A stretch of 47,080 nucleotides of DNA, taken from the NCBI GenBank assembly GCA_002392915.1, contig DGHQ01000051.1:1-47080 (forward strand), in the 5' to 3' direction. Positions 22,292-31,720 of this stretch are shown in pieces. The stretch is from Bacteroidales bacterium UBA3844 (lineage in GTDB: Bacteria; Bacteroidota; Bacteroidia; Bacteroidales; Paludibacteraceae). The first letter of the stretch is position 1, and every line of letters starts with the position of its first letter. A model generated the notes under the pieces. It did not search any database. It was not told the origin of the DNA and saw only the letters and a list, made by a program, of their open reading frames with translations. A program made the position numbers and the translations under genes.

Positions 22292-24343
22292 TTATTCCAC
22301 GTTATTGTTCATCTTTGAGTAACGTAGCATCTGCTCCGCATAGCCTTCTTTGTAGTCCACCTTCACGTCGACTACCTTTCCATCTTTCTCAACCAACTGA
22401 TAAGTAGGGTTGATGAAGCCTTTATATGGAGAGATATTAAGTTTCGCATATCTCTCCTTCACCTCTTTATGAAGTTCAGGATCAATATTTACACCATAAT
22501 TCTCCACCAGTTTTCTTGCGGCCTCAAAATCTCCTTCCGACTTGATTCTCTGGATTTCTGCAAGCAAATTGCCGAAAAGGGTTCTCAGTTTTTTATAATC
22601 GTTGATTCTGACGTAGGTCTTCCCATCTCTTTTCTCCAATTCCACAACCTTGTCCGCGGCTCCTTTCTCATACACCCAGTGGGCAATCAACGCGCGATTA
22701 CGCATGTGAGCCTCCTCTATCTGGTCGCCAAGGTTGATACGGACTAGCTGAGTCATCAGACCGTTCATAAGATATGTGTAGTACTCTGCTTTATACGCAT
22801 CCTCTGTCGGCAGCAATCCAAGCTCCACCATCTTTGGATCAGCAGCATAATAGAGTCCAAACAAATCTGCTCTTGCCTCCTCCACCGTCGCTCCATACGC
22901 TTTCAACGCGTCTTGGCTCACACCAGGCAACAACTGTCCGCTTCCATGTCCTAAACACTCGTGCAAATCGGTGTGGATATTGTCGGTGATGTAACCGTAT
23001 TTTTCAATCATCTCTCTGTCGGCATCACAGTCTACAAACTCTTCCTTGAAGCCGTTTCCTTTCGCTGCCTGATCATACGCATATGTGATATTCTCGATCG
23101 TCACCGACTTAGATCCGTAAGTTTCACGAATCCAATTGGCATTAGGGAGATTGATGCCGATAGGTGTAGCTGGATAGCAATCGCCAGCCAAAATCGCAGT
23201 TGTGATCACCTTTGCTGTCACTCCCTTGCACTCCTTCTTCTTGAATCTTGCGTCGACGGGAGAATTATCCTCAAACCATTGCGCGTTATCGCTCAAAACC
23301 TCCGTGCGCTTGGTTGCCGCAACATTCTTGAAATTGACTATAGACTCCCAGCTTGCTTTCAAGCCAAGTGGATCTCCGTATGTCTCGATGAATCCGTTTA
23401 CGAAATCGACTCTTGATGTAGAGTCGGCAACCCATGCGATACTGTATTCATCAAACTTCTTCAAATCTCCAGTGTTGTAGAACTCGATCAAAAGCTCGAT
23501 CACCTTTTTCTGCCTATCATTTTCGGCATACGGAAGGGCATCCTTCAAATGACCAACAATCTTGTCGATTGCCTTGCCATACATTCCGCCCGACTTCCAC
23601 ACCTTCTCCACCAGTTTGCCTGCCTCATCCTTTGTCAACAATGAATTCAAGCCGTAAGAGATTGGAGATTTGTCTGTAGTGTCACGCATGGCATCGTAGA
23701 ATTTCTCCACCTCTGACTGAGTCACACCATCATAATAATGGTTGGCAGACGTGGCTATCAAATCCTGACCATCGGCCTGATTGACACGTTTCGCATACAA
23801 AGCGGGATCAAACATCACGTCGACAAGCAAAGCCTTCTTTTCCGCAAGACTCTTGCCTGACACATTCGCAAGCAATCCCGTCAACTTATCATCTCCTATT
23901 TTCTCAAGACATCCATTGAAGAAATCTTTTGAAAAATCCGGAAGAAATTTATCGCAAGAATAATGATGATGTATTCCATTCGAGAACCACACACGTTTCA
24001 AATATTTCTCCAATGCATCAAACTCAGATGCGTTTTCTGCACCTATCTTCTCAGTGTAGATGGTCTCCAATATGCGACGGATAGGCAGATTAAATTTACA
24101 ATTCTGATCAAAAAGAATATCACGGCCCTCTTCCGCAGCAAGCGAAAGATGATAGATAAGCAGTTTTTGATTCAACGACAAAGTCTCAAATTCAGGCACT
24201 TGATAACGCAAAATCTGAAGATCGTAGAATTTCTCCACGTCATATTTGAAATTCATTTCCATATCCGATAATTTGTTTTCCTCTTTATTTCCGCACGCTG
24301 TCAACATAGCGGATACGATTAAACTAAAAAATATTTTTTTCAT
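22292..24343 (-). CDS. Dipeptidyl-peptidase III-like lipoprotein (family M49)
   Basis: A 683-residue zinc metallopeptidase. The M49 zinc motif HECLGH is at residues 461-466, and the downstream EEARAD motif (about 488-493) supplies the third ligand Glu. The N-terminus has a lipoprotein signal with LTAC (Cys17), so the enzyme is membrane-anchored in the envelope. DPP III enzymes release dipeptides from the N-termini of short peptides, fitting peptide catabolism. Length matches bacterial M49 proteins. The start overlaps the stop of the upstream secreted-protein gene by one base (TAATG), so the two are coupled. Confidence 0.93.
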   Translation of the reverse strand: MKKIFFSLIVSAMLTACGNKEENKLSDMEMNFKYDVEKFYDLQILRYQVPEFETLSLNQKLLIYHLSLAAEEGRDILFDQNCKFNLPIRRILETIYTEKIGAENASEFDALEKYLKRVWFSNGIHHHYSCDKFLPDFSKDFFNGCLEKIGDDKLTGLLANVSGKSLAEKKALLVDVMFDPALYAKRVNQADGQDLIATSANHYYDGVTQSEVEKFYDAMRDTTDKSPISYGLNSLLTKDEAGKLVEKVWKSGGMYGKAIDKIVGHLKDALPYAENDRQKKVIELLIEFYNTGDLKKFDEYSIAWVADSTSRVDFVNGFIETYGDPLGLKASWESIVNFKNVAATKRTEVLSDNAQWFEDNSPVDARFKKKECKGVTAKVITTAILAGDCYPATPIGINLPNANWIRETYGSKSVTIENITYAYDQAAKGNGFKEEFVDCDADREMIEKYGYITDNIHTDLHECLGHGSGQLLPGVSQDALKAYGATVEEARADLFGLYYAADPKMVELGLLPTEDAYKAEYYTYLMNGLMTQLVRINLGDQIEEAHMRNRALIAHWVYEKGAADKVVELEKRDGKTYVRINDYKKLRTLFGNLLAEIQRIKSEGDFEAARKLVENYGVNIDPELHKEVKERYAKLNISPYKGFINPTYQLVEKDGKVVDVKVDYKEGYAEQMLRYSKMNNNVE

Positions 24344-25155
24344 TACTCTTTATTTCTTACATCAACATTATCGTTGAAATACCATTTGCCTTCATGAAGA
24401 TTATAAGTGTCGTAGGTGAAATCCGGTCCATAGTAAGATGGGATATCGGTGTACATCATACTTTCTGGCACGAGATGATCGAACACAATCATTTTTGCCG
24501 CATCATCATAATTCAGCACAATCTTTCCCTCAGCATTATATTCGAAGACATGGCGACTCCATGTCTGTCTGCCCTTTTTTTTCAGCACCTGTTTCCCGAA
24601 CGAAGGTCTTCCTGATTTGTCCACTCGGAGGACATCTATCAGTTTGTAGTGTGTGATTGCCGAATACCCTGCCCAACCGAGCAAGATATAATAGCTGTCA
24701 CGACGATACTTCACATGGGCGATTTTATAGTAGAGAGCACCATACCAGTTATGACGCTGGATTCTTTCCGTCGGCTGAGGAACAAAGGGGGATTTCTTAA
24801 TGGTAAGAGCCTCAACACGCGTTCCTTTTCTCAGCTTCGTCTGAACAATAGAGCTATAATAATAGCTTTTGTCGGAGAGCTGGAAAGCCCATGAATATAT
24901 GCATACCTTATTGTCGTCGGACAGCACACGTCCCATCTCTGGATGGTTGAAAGAGGGTGCGAATGACTTTGTCTTTTTAAGGCTATCCACCAGTATTTTC
25001 TCAGCTTTTTTTGTCAGCGTCAGTTTTTGGGCGTCTGCCAACGAATCTCCTTTCAGCTGGATAAAAATATCATGCAAGCTTTCCTGTCCCATGGCAGTGA
25101 GACAAACGAACATCAGCAAAAAGACATTTATAAATTTGCAAATCAAGTTCTTCAT
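24343..25155 (-). CDS. Secreted protein of unknown function coupled to DPP III
   Basis: A 270-residue protein with a signal peptide (FLLMFVCLTAMGQ, cleavage near residue 23). The mature part is beta-rich with many Tyr and Trp (RIQRHNWYGALYYKI, YYILLGWAGYS) and shows no motif that I can assign. Similar unassigned secreted proteins are common in Bacteroidota. Translational coupling (TAATG) to the DPP III gene suggests a shared role in envelope peptide handling; this is inference only. Confidence 0.75.
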   Translation of the reverse strand: MKNLICKFINVFLLMFVCLTAMGQESLHDIFIQLKGDSLADAQKLTLTKKAEKILVDSLKKTKSFAPSFNHPEMGRVLSDDNKVCIYSWAFQLSDKSYYYSSIVQTKLRKGTRVEALTIKKSPFVPQPTERIQRHNWYGALYYKIAHVKYRRDSYYILLGWAGYSAITHYKLIDVLRVDKSGRPSFGKQVLKKKGRQTWSRHVFEYNAEGKIVLNYDDAAKMIVFDHLVPESMMYTDIPSYYGPDFTYDTYNLHEGKWYFNDNVDVRNKE

Positions 25156-25246
25156 TTTACGGATTTCTTAGATTAGTTCAACAATGTGCTCCATCATTCT
25201 CGTAAATGGACTCACACCACACATCTCCACAATGTCAAATATCAAC

Positions 25247-25276
25247 ACAAAAGGCGGACCGTTAAGTCCACCTTTT
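25247..25276 (-). terminator. Terminator after the T9SS three-repeat protein
   Basis: A stem aaaggcggac / gtccaccttt (one C-A mismatch on the plus strand, a G-T pair on the minus strand). Read on the minus strand it ends in TTTTGTG. It is 38 bp after the gene's stop. Confidence 0.65.
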
Positions 25277-25313
25277 ATCCATTTTATATTTCACAGTGCA
25301 TTACTGCAAAAGA

Positions 25314-26279
25314 CTATCGTTTGATAACAAGGTGACGAACTGATGTTTCACCTGCGCACTCAACAATCACCTGATAATCACCAGGAGCCAAATCCTTGAC
25401 ATTGATGTTGATCTTGCCAGTCTGTGTCGACTGCTGAACCTCCTCAGCCACAACCTTACCAGAGCGAGCGACGATTGAGATGTTAGCTCTCGAACCTGTC
25501 TTATCGTCAATATTCACATCAAAGTTGAACATTGTTGGGTTTGGCGACAAAGACACATTGTCTCTCCAATGCACGTTACCAGTAGCATAACTGAAGACGA
25601 AAGGAATACCATAGTCCACATTCCAATTACCACTCTGATCCTGAGTACGGATATACAATGTGTGATTACCCTCTCTCATTGTACCAGTGTTTATCTGGAA
25701 AGCCACATTAGAACCGAAATAAGAAGCAGGCTTACCGTTTCCTTCACCTGGATCCTTGTCGATATAAAACTCCGCACGTTTCACCTGACCTACAACAGGA
25801 AGGTAAACATAAGGAGTGCTGAACGGAGATGTCCATGTGTTTGAACTAGACAACGCTCTAGAAAACAGTTCATGGAAACCAGGCTTCAACTTAGACAAAT
25901 CATTCTCGTTGATAGTGATTGCAGCAGTAGCGTCGACTGATGTCTCCACAAACTTACCCTTTCCCTCTCCTGGATCTACATCGAAGAAATATTCTGAACC
26001 TACGATCTCAGAACTTTTCTCAAACATAGTGACAGGTATAGCCACACAATGAGACCAACCATCATAGTTCTTTCCTCTTACATATAGAGTATGGAAACCA
26101 TTGTTCAAGTTTCTTACCTTTGCCTTGAATTTGATTGTTCCGTTAGTTGTGACACCAGCCTTGTAGCCCTTGCCAAAACCAGGATCCTCATCAAAGAAAT
26201 ACTCTGTAGTGATAACCTCTGCAAAAGCACTCGACATTGCAATTGCAACGGCATATATAGATGCGAAAATCTTCTTCAT
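25314..26279 (-). CDS. T9SS-sorted protein with three EYFFDxDPGxGKG repeats
   Basis: A 321-residue secreted protein with a signal peptide (residues 1-20, ending SSAFA). Three repeats of about 70 residues start at about 25 (EYFFDEDPGFGKG), 96 (EYFFDVDPGEGKG) and 170 (EFYIDKDPGEGNG). Each also carries a later G-x-H-x-L-x-x-R strand. The C-terminal 80 residues form a type A T9SS sorting domain (SLSPNPTMFNFDV, then LAPGDYQVIVE). The D-x-D-P-G-x-G motif looks like a Ca2+-binding loop, but this is inference. It follows the beta-helix gene by 2 bp, so they form one operon. Role unknown; surface adhesin or structural scaffold are possibilities. Confidence 0.82.
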   Translation of the reverse strand: MKKIFASIYAVAIAMSSAFAEVITTEYFFDEDPGFGKGYKAGVTTNGTIKFKAKVRNLNNGFHTLYVRGKNYDGWSHCVAIPVTMFEKSSEIVGSEYFFDVDPGEGKGKFVETSVDATAAITINENDLSKLKPGFHELFSRALSSSNTWTSPFSTPYVYLPVVGQVKRAEFYIDKDPGEGNGKPASYFGSNVAFQINTGTMREGNHTLYIRTQDQSGNWNVDYGIPFVFSYATGNVHWRDNVSLSPNPTMFNFDVNIDDKTGSRANISIVARSGKVVAEEVQQSTQTGKININVKDLAPGDYQVIVECAGETSVRHLVIKR

Positions 26280-26281
26280 GA

Positions 26282-27241
26282 TTATTTCTCCATTTTATAT
26301 TTGATTGTAACCTCAAGACCCACACTCTGGTTTGCCTCGTTTGCTGCAACATAACTTTCAATCACAGGAGTATCCTGCAAACCACTTGTGACGTAAGGCA
26401 TCGCACCTCCGTAAGCACCGAGCTGATCACCATCAGATGCCATATCGTAAAGCTTGCTTGTCTCCTTAATCTTATAATTGCAGTCTAATGAGAAATCAGG
26501 ATTTGTCATCTCAGGACGGAAATCTCCGTTGAAATTGTTCAAGAACGAACAAGTGTTGGTTCTCGACTTCTTAAGGTCGTAATTCATCACATTCTCAATC
26601 AATGTGCAGAATCTTAGGTTGTAGACACCACCGAATCTGTTGAACTTGCCAAACGTGTTGCGCTCGATACGAGCTCTTTCCATACTGCTCACAACACCGC
26701 AAATGATATTGTTTGAGATATTGACATTCTGTGGGAAGCCATTTCCCTGCACATTACCAACGATGAAATTCTGACGAATGATACATCCGTTCACTGTATC
26801 TGCAACTTCAATCGCAGTCTGTGAACCTGCCAAGATCTGACATTTAGCAATTGTACACTCATTACCATAAATCTCAACATTGTTCAACAACAATCCTGAA
26901 AGTGTCACATTATTGCTATAAATACGTAGCGGACTTGCTATGAAGCTCTCTCCCGTAGTGTAGTTCACAACCTTATTTTCCTTATATAAATATCCGGGAC
27001 CTATGATTGTTATTGGCTTTGTGATTCTGATTGGATCAAAACCATATGCATCACCAGGACCATACTCCGTACCTGACGCTTCCAGATAAATTGTGTCTCC
27101 AGCGGCACAATCCATTAATGCATTTTCCAGTGAGCTGTATTCCGCATTCACCTCAGGAGCATTACATACTCGCTTGACTCTTGCATGCGACACCATCGTT
27201 AGCAAGAAGGACCCAACTATTAATAATACCAATTTCTTCAT
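26282..27241 (-). CDS. Secreted right-handed parallel beta-helix protein
   Basis: A 319-residue protein with a signal peptide (KLVLLIVGSFLLTMVSHA). The body looks like a parallel beta-helix (Pbh1-type turns: ITIIGPGYLY, VTLSGLLLNNVEIYGNECTIAKC, INGC-like turns, ISNNIICG, IERNTFGKF). Such folds occur in polysaccharide-acting enzymes and in adhesins. No catalytic Asp/Lys triad of a known lyase could be picked out. The C-terminus is not a sorting domain, so it probably stays periplasmic or uses another route. The ATG at 27241 is preferred over an upstream TTG (27262). It lies 2 bp before the T9SS repeat protein. Confidence 0.78.
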   Translation of the reverse strand: MKKLVLLIVGSFLLTMVSHARVKRVCNAPEVNAEYSSLENALMDCAAGDTIYLEASGTEYGPGDAYGFDPIRITKPITIIGPGYLYKENKVVNYTTGESFIASPLRIYSNNVTLSGLLLNNVEIYGNECTIAKCQILAGSQTAIEVADTVNGCIIRQNFIVGNVQGNGFPQNVNISNNIICGVVSSMERARIERNTFGKFNRFGGVYNLRFCTLIENVMNYDLKKSRTNTCSFLNNFNGDFRPEMTNPDFSLDCNYKIKETSKLYDMASDGDQLGAYGGAMPYVTSGLQDTPVIESYVAANEANQSVGLEVTIKYKMEK

Positions 27242-27348
27242 TACTATATCTCGTTTTGCCAATATACGTGCAAATATGCATAAAAATTGTCACATTTCTA
27301 TATCTTTTCTAAAGAAATATATTAACAATTCTATGTTTTTTTCTTATT

Positions 27349-28320
27349 TTATTCGTAATAATAGCTGAAAATCACCACAAACGCAATCATTAAAGCAACA
27401 ATCGCATAAATCATACCTGTGCAAATCATGTAATCCAGCCGTATTTTGCTCTTTTTGAGTTGGAAACACAACCCTATAGCGACCGGTGCTATCGTAAACA
27501 GAAAATAGTTGGTTGCCATAGACGAGAGGTATGCCGTCGACTCCAACGCGACCTTTCCACATCCAACCATCGCTAAAAGGATTACGATGTAACAAACTGC
27601 CTTGGCGACCGTATGACCGTATACAATAGGTAGTGAGTGGCACTCCATTTCTCTCTCCCCTTTTTCCTCTATCATCGCTCTGATGATGTCTATGACGATC
27701 ACCCATGCTGCCAGCAAAACTCCAAATATCACCGCTTTCGACAGCACATTATTCAGGAAGGCTGACAATGACACCATCTTCTCCTGATCAATCTGCAACG
27801 ACATTTCATGCATAAGCATAAACCAATTATTGTACATGCATACAATAATTGGAATCATAGCCACTGCGACCGCAAGCAACAGGCTTCCCCAACATGTTCG
27901 TTTGTAACTTGACGAGTAAAACCACAGCAGTCCGATCACCGCCACAAAAATGAAGAAATAATCGAAACACGACGCAATATAACTTAACACTCCTGCACAA
28001 ACTACAGCAATCGACGTCGCTCCTACATAAAGGTTGAAAATGGTATCACGCGACACAAACAAGTCTACCATACGTGTGATTGGACGGTTGATCCTATCTA
28101 TCTTGACATCAAAATAATCGTTGACCCAAAATCCTCCCAATGCGATAAAAACCGTAGCGACGAGGCATAATGTCAACGGGAGTGTCCCCATCTGCACCTC
28201 TCCATCCGCATGCGTTATCATCGGCTCTACTATGCAATAATGAGTCACAAGCTGTATTGCCACAACTAGGAAAAGAAGTGGCAGGCGAGTCAATTTTATT
28301 ATGTTTGTCAAAGTTTTCAT
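27349..28320 (-). CDS. UbiA family prenyltransferase
   Basis: A 323-residue polytopic membrane protein with about nine transmembrane segments. The first Asp-rich motif NDYFDVKIDRINRP is at about residues 65-78. The second is in the middle of the protein (VIDIIRAMIEEKGERE). UbiA enzymes attach polyprenyl chains to acceptors; the context resembles Bacteroidota genes annotated as geranylgeranylglycerol-phosphate geranylgeranyltransferase. The acceptor cannot be decided from sequence. It follows the antiporter gene with a 1-bp gap. Confidence 0.85.
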   Translation of the reverse strand: MKTLTNIIKLTRLPLLFLVVAIQLVTHYCIVEPMITHADGEVQMGTLPLTLCLVATVFIALGGFWVNDYFDVKIDRINRPITRMVDLFVSRDTIFNLYVGATSIAVVCAGVLSYIASCFDYFFIFVAVIGLLWFYSSSYKRTCWGSLLLAVAVAMIPIIVCMYNNWFMLMHEMSLQIDQEKMVSLSAFLNNVLSKAVIFGVLLAAWVIVIDIIRAMIEEKGEREMECHSLPIVYGHTVAKAVCYIVILLAMVGCGKVALESTAYLSSMATNYFLFTIAPVAIGLCFQLKKSKIRLDYMICTGMIYAIVALMIAFVVIFSYYYE

Positions 28321-28321
28321 G

Positions 28322-29290
28322 TCAGAACAAATCTTTCACAATATTATAAGCCATGTACGACAAATAGATTCCTACAAGGACCAAGCCTTCCCAACGCTCA
28401 ACCTTCTTGCCAGTGATACAGAAAATGTATGCCAATATACATACACCAACGTTGATTCCACAATCAAGCAGAGTTGCGTTTATATTCGCGTCTCCAATAG
28501 AGATAGGAGAAATCAAGCCTGATATTCCTAAAATGCATAGGATATTGAAAATGTTGGATCCTATCACGTTTCCCATAGCCATATCATTCTGTCCTTTCTT
28601 CGACGCTGTGTACGAAGTGACAAGTTCTGGCAATGATGTTCCGATCGCACATATTGTAAATCCTATCAGTTTTTCACTCATTCCAATTGCACCGCCAAGA
28701 TATTTGGCAGACTCTACAACCAAGTCGCCACCTAACACAATAGCCGCGCAGCCACCAACGATATAGAGTGCACATTTCCACGCCACAAACTCCTGATTGT
28801 CTTCCTCCTGAGTATCTGCCAGCTCTGGATGTTTCTTGGTGTCGACAATCGTCCAAGCCATATATCCGACTAAGCAGCAAAACAATATCAGTGCTTCAAA
28901 TCTGCTGATGTCAGAATCAGACATCAAGAATACTGACAAAAGTGTGATAGCGGCAATCGATACCGGATAATCACGACGCAACAGATTCTTTGTGACTGGT
29001 ATAGGGTTGATTACAGCACATACTCCAAGTACTACCATAAGATTAAAGAAGTTGGAGCCCAACACATTTCCGATCGCCAACGAGTTGGCCCCAGAAACAG
29101 AGGCTGTGACACTCACGGCAAGTTCTGGAGCACTTGTTCCAAACGCGCAAATCGTCAATCCGATAACGAAAGACGGAATGTTGAACCGTTTAGCCAGTTT
29201 CGACGCACCGTCTACAAAAAAATCTGCACCATAAATAAGTACAACAAATCCCACGATAAGTAGGACCAATTTCAAAATCACTGTCATCAT
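28322..29290 (-). CDS. Calcium/sodium antiporter (CaCA family)
   Basis: A 322-residue YrbG-type antiporter of about ten transmembrane segments. The two inverted alpha-repeats are visible as GLTICAFGTSAPELAVS and GFTICAIGTSLPELVTS, whose acidic and polar residues bind the cations. It exchanges Ca2+ for Na+ (or H+) across the inner membrane. A TTG start 12 bp further upstream would overlap the phosphatase gene; the ATG at 29290 (or the next one at 29287) follows the phosphatase stop directly and is preferred. It is in one operon with kdsC and ubiA. Confidence 0.92.
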   Translation of the reverse strand: MMTVILKLVLLIVGFVVLIYGADFFVDGASKLAKRFNIPSFVIGLTICAFGTSAPELAVSVTASVSGANSLAIGNVLGSNFFNLMVVLGVCAVINPIPVTKNLLRRDYPVSIAAITLLSVFLMSDSDISRFEALILFCCLVGYMAWTIVDTKKHPELADTQEEDNQEFVAWKCALYIVGGCAAIVLGGDLVVESAKYLGGAIGMSEKLIGFTICAIGTSLPELVTSYTASKKGQNDMAMGNVIGSNIFNILCILGISGLISPISIGDANINATLLDCGINVGVCILAYIFCITGKKVERWEGLVLVGIYLSYMAYNIVKDLF

Positions 29291-29291
29291 A

Positions 29292-29813
29292 TCACCAACC
29301 AAAAGCTATTTTATCATCCATCCATTTGCCCTGTGCCTTCATCACCTGCTCGATCACGTCACGTCCGCAACCTTCACCTGCTTTTTTGTCTGACACATAA
29401 CAACTTATCTCTATAATCTCCGGAGACGCATCCGCAGGGCAACATGGAAAGCCACACTCCTTCATCACCTCATAATCCGGAATGTCATCCCCCATATACA
29501 CTACCTCATCTGCCGAAAGCTTGTTTTTTTCAAGAAAATCACGGAAATCATGGATTTTCACCGCAGATGCCATATATACGTCTTTTATTCCCAGCCCGAC
29601 GAATCTCTTTCTCACCGCCTCAGTCTTGCCACCTGTGATAATTGCAAGAGTATAGCCCTTCTTCACGGCATACTGCATCGCATATCCATCCTTGATGTTC
29701 ACCATACGCATAGGCTCTCCATTAGGGTGGAGAGGGACGGTGTTGGCGGACAAAACTCCGTCGACATCAAAAACGAATGCCTTTATCTTATTTAGATTTT
29801 CTTTGAAATTCAT
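29292..29813 (-). CDS. KdsC-like HAD phosphatase
   Basis: A 173-residue HAD hydrolase of the C0 (KdsC/YrbI) type. The nucleophile motif is FVFDVDGVL, the second motif ITGG, and the metal motif MGDDIPDYEVM. These enzymes remove phosphate from 3-deoxy-D-manno-octulosonate 8-phosphate for Kdo-lipid A synthesis, and the length fits. A related sugar phosphatase is not excluded. The start at 29813 overlaps the end of the DUF2520 gene by 26 bp and suggests coupling; a longer form starting at 29876 adds residues not typical of the family. Confidence 0.88.
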   Translation of the reverse strand: MNFKENLNKIKAFVFDVDGVLSANTVPLHPNGEPMRMVNIKDGYAMQYAVKKGYTLAIITGGKTEAVRKRFVGLGIKDVYMASAVKIHDFRDFLEKNKLSADEVVYMGDDIPDYEVMKECGFPCCPADASPEIIEISCYVSDKKAGEGCGRDVIEQVMKAQGKWMDDKIAFGW

Positions 29814-30618
29814 CTCTATATTTTTGTATGTTTTTGCTGACAAGTCGATAGATTTCCAACTCTGTCTCATTGCCATTTTCCTTTAGTCCTTTTTCCTGTT
29901 TGCTCATCACCCCTTCATCTCCTCTCACTGCAGGTCCGGTCTGGGCTGCGACGGGAGTCACCTCCATCACCTTCTGAGCCGTCTCCTGAATCAGCGGAAT
30001 CAGGATATCAAATGGCAAACCGTTCTTCTCCATAAGTCTGTGGGCTATCGCATACATGTGGTTCGCAAAATTGCTTGCGAACACAGCAGCCGGATGCAAC
30101 GCGTTTCTTTGCCTTGTCGTAGCATCATAACATTTGTCTGACACCGTCGCCACTAGCCGTCTTAGCTTTTCCAGTGTAGACGGAATGGTTGCCTCTATCA
30201 AAAACGGTGTGTGCGACAAATCCACAGCTCTCTGTTTTGAGAAGCTCTGCACGGGATATACCACTCCGCAATTAGGGAAGACGTTGGATAATCCGTCTTC
30301 ACCATCCATCGCCAAAGCCCCTGCCGTATGCACGACTATCTTATCTGCGAGGTTGACGTCGGATTCATTAAAATGTTTTTTCAATGCCAGCCACACCTGC
30401 CGTTGGGCAGAATCTTTCACGCTGCAAATGTAGATGTCAGCATTCACGTCTACTTGATTGATATCCGTACAATATCCGCACGATAACAACTCCGAAAGTG
30501 ATTTTGCGTTTTCTACAGTGGGGCTGAACACCTGCACCACATCATCCGACATGGAATGGTTTAACGCCTGCGAAAGATGAGTCGCGACATTTCCACTTCC
30601 CAGAAAAACAATCTTCAT
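29788..30618 (-). CDS. Rossmann-like and DUF2520 domain protein
   Basis: A 276-residue protein with an N-terminal NAD(P)-type Rossmann motif (IVFLGSGNVATHL). A C-terminal DUF2520 domain follows, with RNALHPAAVFASNFANHM and TGPAVRGD, which resembles the helical domain of 6-phosphogluconate-dehydrogenase-like reductases. The substrate is unknown. It typically sits with kdsC-like genes in Bacteroidota, as here. The start at 30618 (MKIVFLG) is favoured over the ATG two codons upstream because the Rossmann strand then begins at residue 2. Confidence 0.88.
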   Translation of the reverse strand: MKIVFLGSGNVATHLSQALNHSMSDDVVQVFSPTVENAKSLSELLSCGYCTDINQVDVNADIYICSVKDSAQRQVWLALKKHFNESDVNLADKIVVHTAGALAMDGEDGLSNVFPNCGVVYPVQSFSKQRAVDLSHTPFLIEATIPSTLEKLRRLVATVSDKCYDATTRQRNALHPAAVFASNFANHMYAIAHRLMEKNGLPFDILIPLIQETAQKVMEVTPVAAQTGPAVRGDEGVMSKQEKGLKENGNETELEIYRLVSKNIQKYRDEFQRKSK

Positions 30619-30638
30619 CGGCAATCACTCCACATAAA

Positions 30639-31166
30639 TCAGAATTTACCTCTGTGGATACGGTCTAATTTCAACTTTGACTGATCGAACGGAGCTTTTT
30701 CCTCTCCCTTGTGACCAAGAGCGATAACACATTCAGCTTTCAATCCGTCTGGGATATTCAACAGTTTCTTCAAGACATTTTCAGTAGTCTCACCGTCGTT
30801 ATTCTTTCTGTTTCTCACCTGCACCCAGCATGATCCGAGTCCAAGGCTCTCTGCCATAAGCTGTATATAAGAAGCAGCAATTGAAGCATCCTCTACCCAC
30901 ACATCGCTCTTCTCCTCTTCGGCAAGCACTACGATAGCCATCTTAGCTCCTGAGACAAAAGCACTTCCCATCTGTCGTGATTCTGAAATCGCCTGAAGAT
31001 CATTCGCGTCTTCCACGACAACAAAATGCCAAGGAGTGCATCTTTTTGAAGACGGTGCCATCAAAGCCGCTTTCAAAATCAAGTCAAGTTTTTCCTGCTC
31101 GATTGGCTGGTCAGTAAACTTGCGTGTGCTTCTTCTTTCTGTTATGATATCAATTAGTTCTTTCAT
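30639..31166 (-). CDS. Nitroreductase family protein
   Basis: A 175-residue FMN-dependent nitroreductase-fold protein. RRSTRKF at the N-terminus provides phosphate contacts for FMN. APSSKRCTPWHFVVV and the C-terminal VIALGHKGEEK are family motifs. It probably reduces nitro compounds, quinones or flavins using NAD(P)H; the true substrate is unknown. The ATG at 31166 is preferred over an upstream TTG. It lies 20 bp upstream of the DUF2520 gene and may be in the same operon. Confidence 0.88.
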   Translation of the reverse strand: MKELIDIITERRSTRKFTDQPIEQEKLDLILKAALMAPSSKRCTPWHFVVVEDANDLQAISESRQMGSAFVSGAKMAIVVLAEEEKSDVWVEDASIAASYIQLMAESLGLGSCWVQVRNRKNNDGETTENVLKKLLNIPDGLKAECVIALGHKGEEKAPFDQSKLKLDRIHRGKF

Positions 31167-31177
31167 ATTTATCAAAA

Positions 31178-31663
31178 TTATTCTGCGACCATTGGTCCGT
31201 TCATCAATTCATATTTTACTTGAAAATCCTTATGAGCGTTCATTGCGTTGACAAGGGAAGCCTGAGCTTTCGTTGTGAATGTCGACTTGATTAGTTCCAA
31301 CTCAATCGTCTGCTCCTCCGACAAAGAATCTGCAGTTGTCAACTCCACGAAACGATCATATTTATTGTCCATGAAATTGTCGGAATAGAGATCCACATAA
31401 TCAATCACGCCGTTGATCAACGATGAATCCTCACGGAACGGGCCGATCACCTGCAACGTCTTCTTGACAAATTTCATATTATCCACCATACCAGCCACGC
31501 CAGTTGTATCATCAGCAAGGATTTTAGCATCAACCTCAGTCGTTGCGTGGACGACATTGTTGAAAATGTCATTCACCTGAGTATAGTAGTCAGCAGGGAC
31601 GTCCAGACAAGAGACCATTCCTAATGAGGCACCGACCGAAAGGATAAATTGTTTGATTTTCAT
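31178..31663 (-). CDS. Small predicted lipoprotein of unknown function
   Basis: A 161-residue protein with a lipoprotein-like signal (ILSVGASLGMVSC, Cys at about residue 19). The mature chain is helical and acidic, with no recognised domain. It ends 11 bp before the nitroreductase start and is probably co-transcribed with it. It follows asnS, but a terminator lies between them. Confidence 0.72.
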   Translation of the reverse strand: MKIKQFILSVGASLGMVSCLDVPADYYTQVNDIFNNVVHATTEVDAKILADDTTGVAGMVDNMKFVKKTLQVIGPFREDSSLINGVIDYVDLYSDNFMDNKYDRFVELTTADSLSEEQTIELELIKSTFTTKAQASLVNAMNAHKDFQVKYELMNGPMVAE

Positions 31664-31670
31664 AGGCTAT

Positions 31671-31710
31671 ATAAATAAAAGCCTGCAAAACAGAAATCTG
31701 AATTGCAGGC
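31671..31710 (-). terminator. Rho-independent terminator after asnS
   Basis: An 8-bp perfect stem gcctgcaa / ttgcaggc with a small inner hairpin cag/ctg. Followed on the minus strand by TTTTATTTAT. Confidence 0.8.
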
Positions 31711-31720
31711 CATACAAATT

